Assembly (NCBI GenBank): GCA_018700055.1
Contig: JABISL010000015.1
Coordinates: 1-50,724 of the forward strand
Reading direction: 5' to 3'
From: a bacterium
GTDB lineage: Bacteria > Margulisbacteria > Marinamargulisbacteria > UBA817 > JABISL01
DNA: 50,724 nt
Part shown: one piece after another, positions 50,584-50,724 of the stretch
How positions within the stretch are numbered: position 1 is the first letter of the stretch
Layout: each line of letters begins with the position of its first letter
Notes under the pieces: generated by a model
What the model was told of the DNA's origin: nothing
Databases searched by the model: none
The model's input: the letters and a program-made list of their open reading frames with translations, nothing else
Program-made: the position numbers and the translations under genes

Positions 50584-50724
50584 AGATATCTCCTTTTTTG
50601 TATTTAAATTTCTCTATGGAAAACCAAAAAAAGGGGTGGTCTGTCAAGCATTATTCGAGTTATGTAGCTAGCTAAATGTATTTAAGTTAGTGACGGAAAA
50701 GGAGTGGGAAGAAAAAAATCAGAG
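50584..50724. other. Leader of the SLOG gene and unassigned right edge
   Basis: AAATTTAAATACAAAAAAGG then AG forms the leader of the SLOG gene; a nearly identical AAATTTAAATAAAAGGAG lies before the 87-residue gene, so the element's genes share a leader design. Beyond 50620 nothing recognisable is visible, and no duplicate of the tRNA 3' end was found to mark the other element border. Confidence 0.45.

Overview
The window is an ordinary-looking bacterial chromosome segment with dense genes, standard code, moderate G+C and short intergenic gaps, plus the edge of an integrated element at the right end. An MlaE-type lipid-transport permease at the left edge and an envelope-sugar cluster point to a diderm cell. 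SepF, normally a division protein of Gram-positives, cyanobacteria and some uncultured phyla, occurs together with a LabA/NYN protein and a type-2 PyrF. That mix suggests a deep non-proteobacterial lineage (cyanobacteria- or Margulisbacteria-like), but this is inference and no marker here settles the phylum. NadA, ThiC, BioB, ferredoxin, SOD and a 2-Cys peroxiredoxin fit a cell with Fe-S biosynthetic enzymes that meets oxygen.

Layout. 1-1320: MlaE permease, a small membrane protein and a small orphan. 1321-4341: the strangest block, with a perfect 29-bp inverted repeat, two tandem paralogues with duplicated leaders, and a convergent 528-residue orphan whose last codons were copied along with the duplication. 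4451-10837: FMN reductase, primary sigma factor, the rplY-pyrE-pyrF operon, a 46-residue small protein, a membrane protein/NYN pair and AroE. 10879-22391: ThiC, a ~612-residue conserved unknown, BioB, peroxiredoxin-SOD, and a six-gene operon ferredoxin-NadA-ClpX-like-YggS-SepF-MazG. 22399-28755: one 2118-residue coiled-coil protein with repeats containing LPTTG. 29000-34180: tRNA-Ser, EamA exporter, Lrp-type regulator, ECF sigma with NrsF-like anti-sigma, AI-2E family transporter and SlyD-type FKBP. 34177-37666: glycerol operon glpK-glpD-GDPD. 37756-41238: DinB, CCA-adding enzyme and a C-terminally short OSBS-like enolase superfamily protein coupled to a patatin. 42422-47224: envelope-sugar genes. 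48050-50724: tRNA-Ser with a large serine recombinase, a small coiled-coil gene and a SLOG/DprA-like gene, which looks like the edge of an integrated element running off the window.

A recurring signal ties many genes together. Genes at the head of transcription units often lack a Shine-Dalgarno sequence. Instead they carry a TAnnnT -10 hexamer, often preceded by TGn, ending 5-8 bases (most often exactly 6) before the ATG. That places +1 on or next to the start codon (leaderless mRNAs). Genes inside operons, or with longer leaders, carry AAGGAG. Both tRNA-Ser genes show the same arrangement, with the hexamer 7 bases before the mature 5' end. I used this signal to choose starts for ThiC, BioB, AroE, DinB, the Lrp-type regulator and the DegT aminotransferase.
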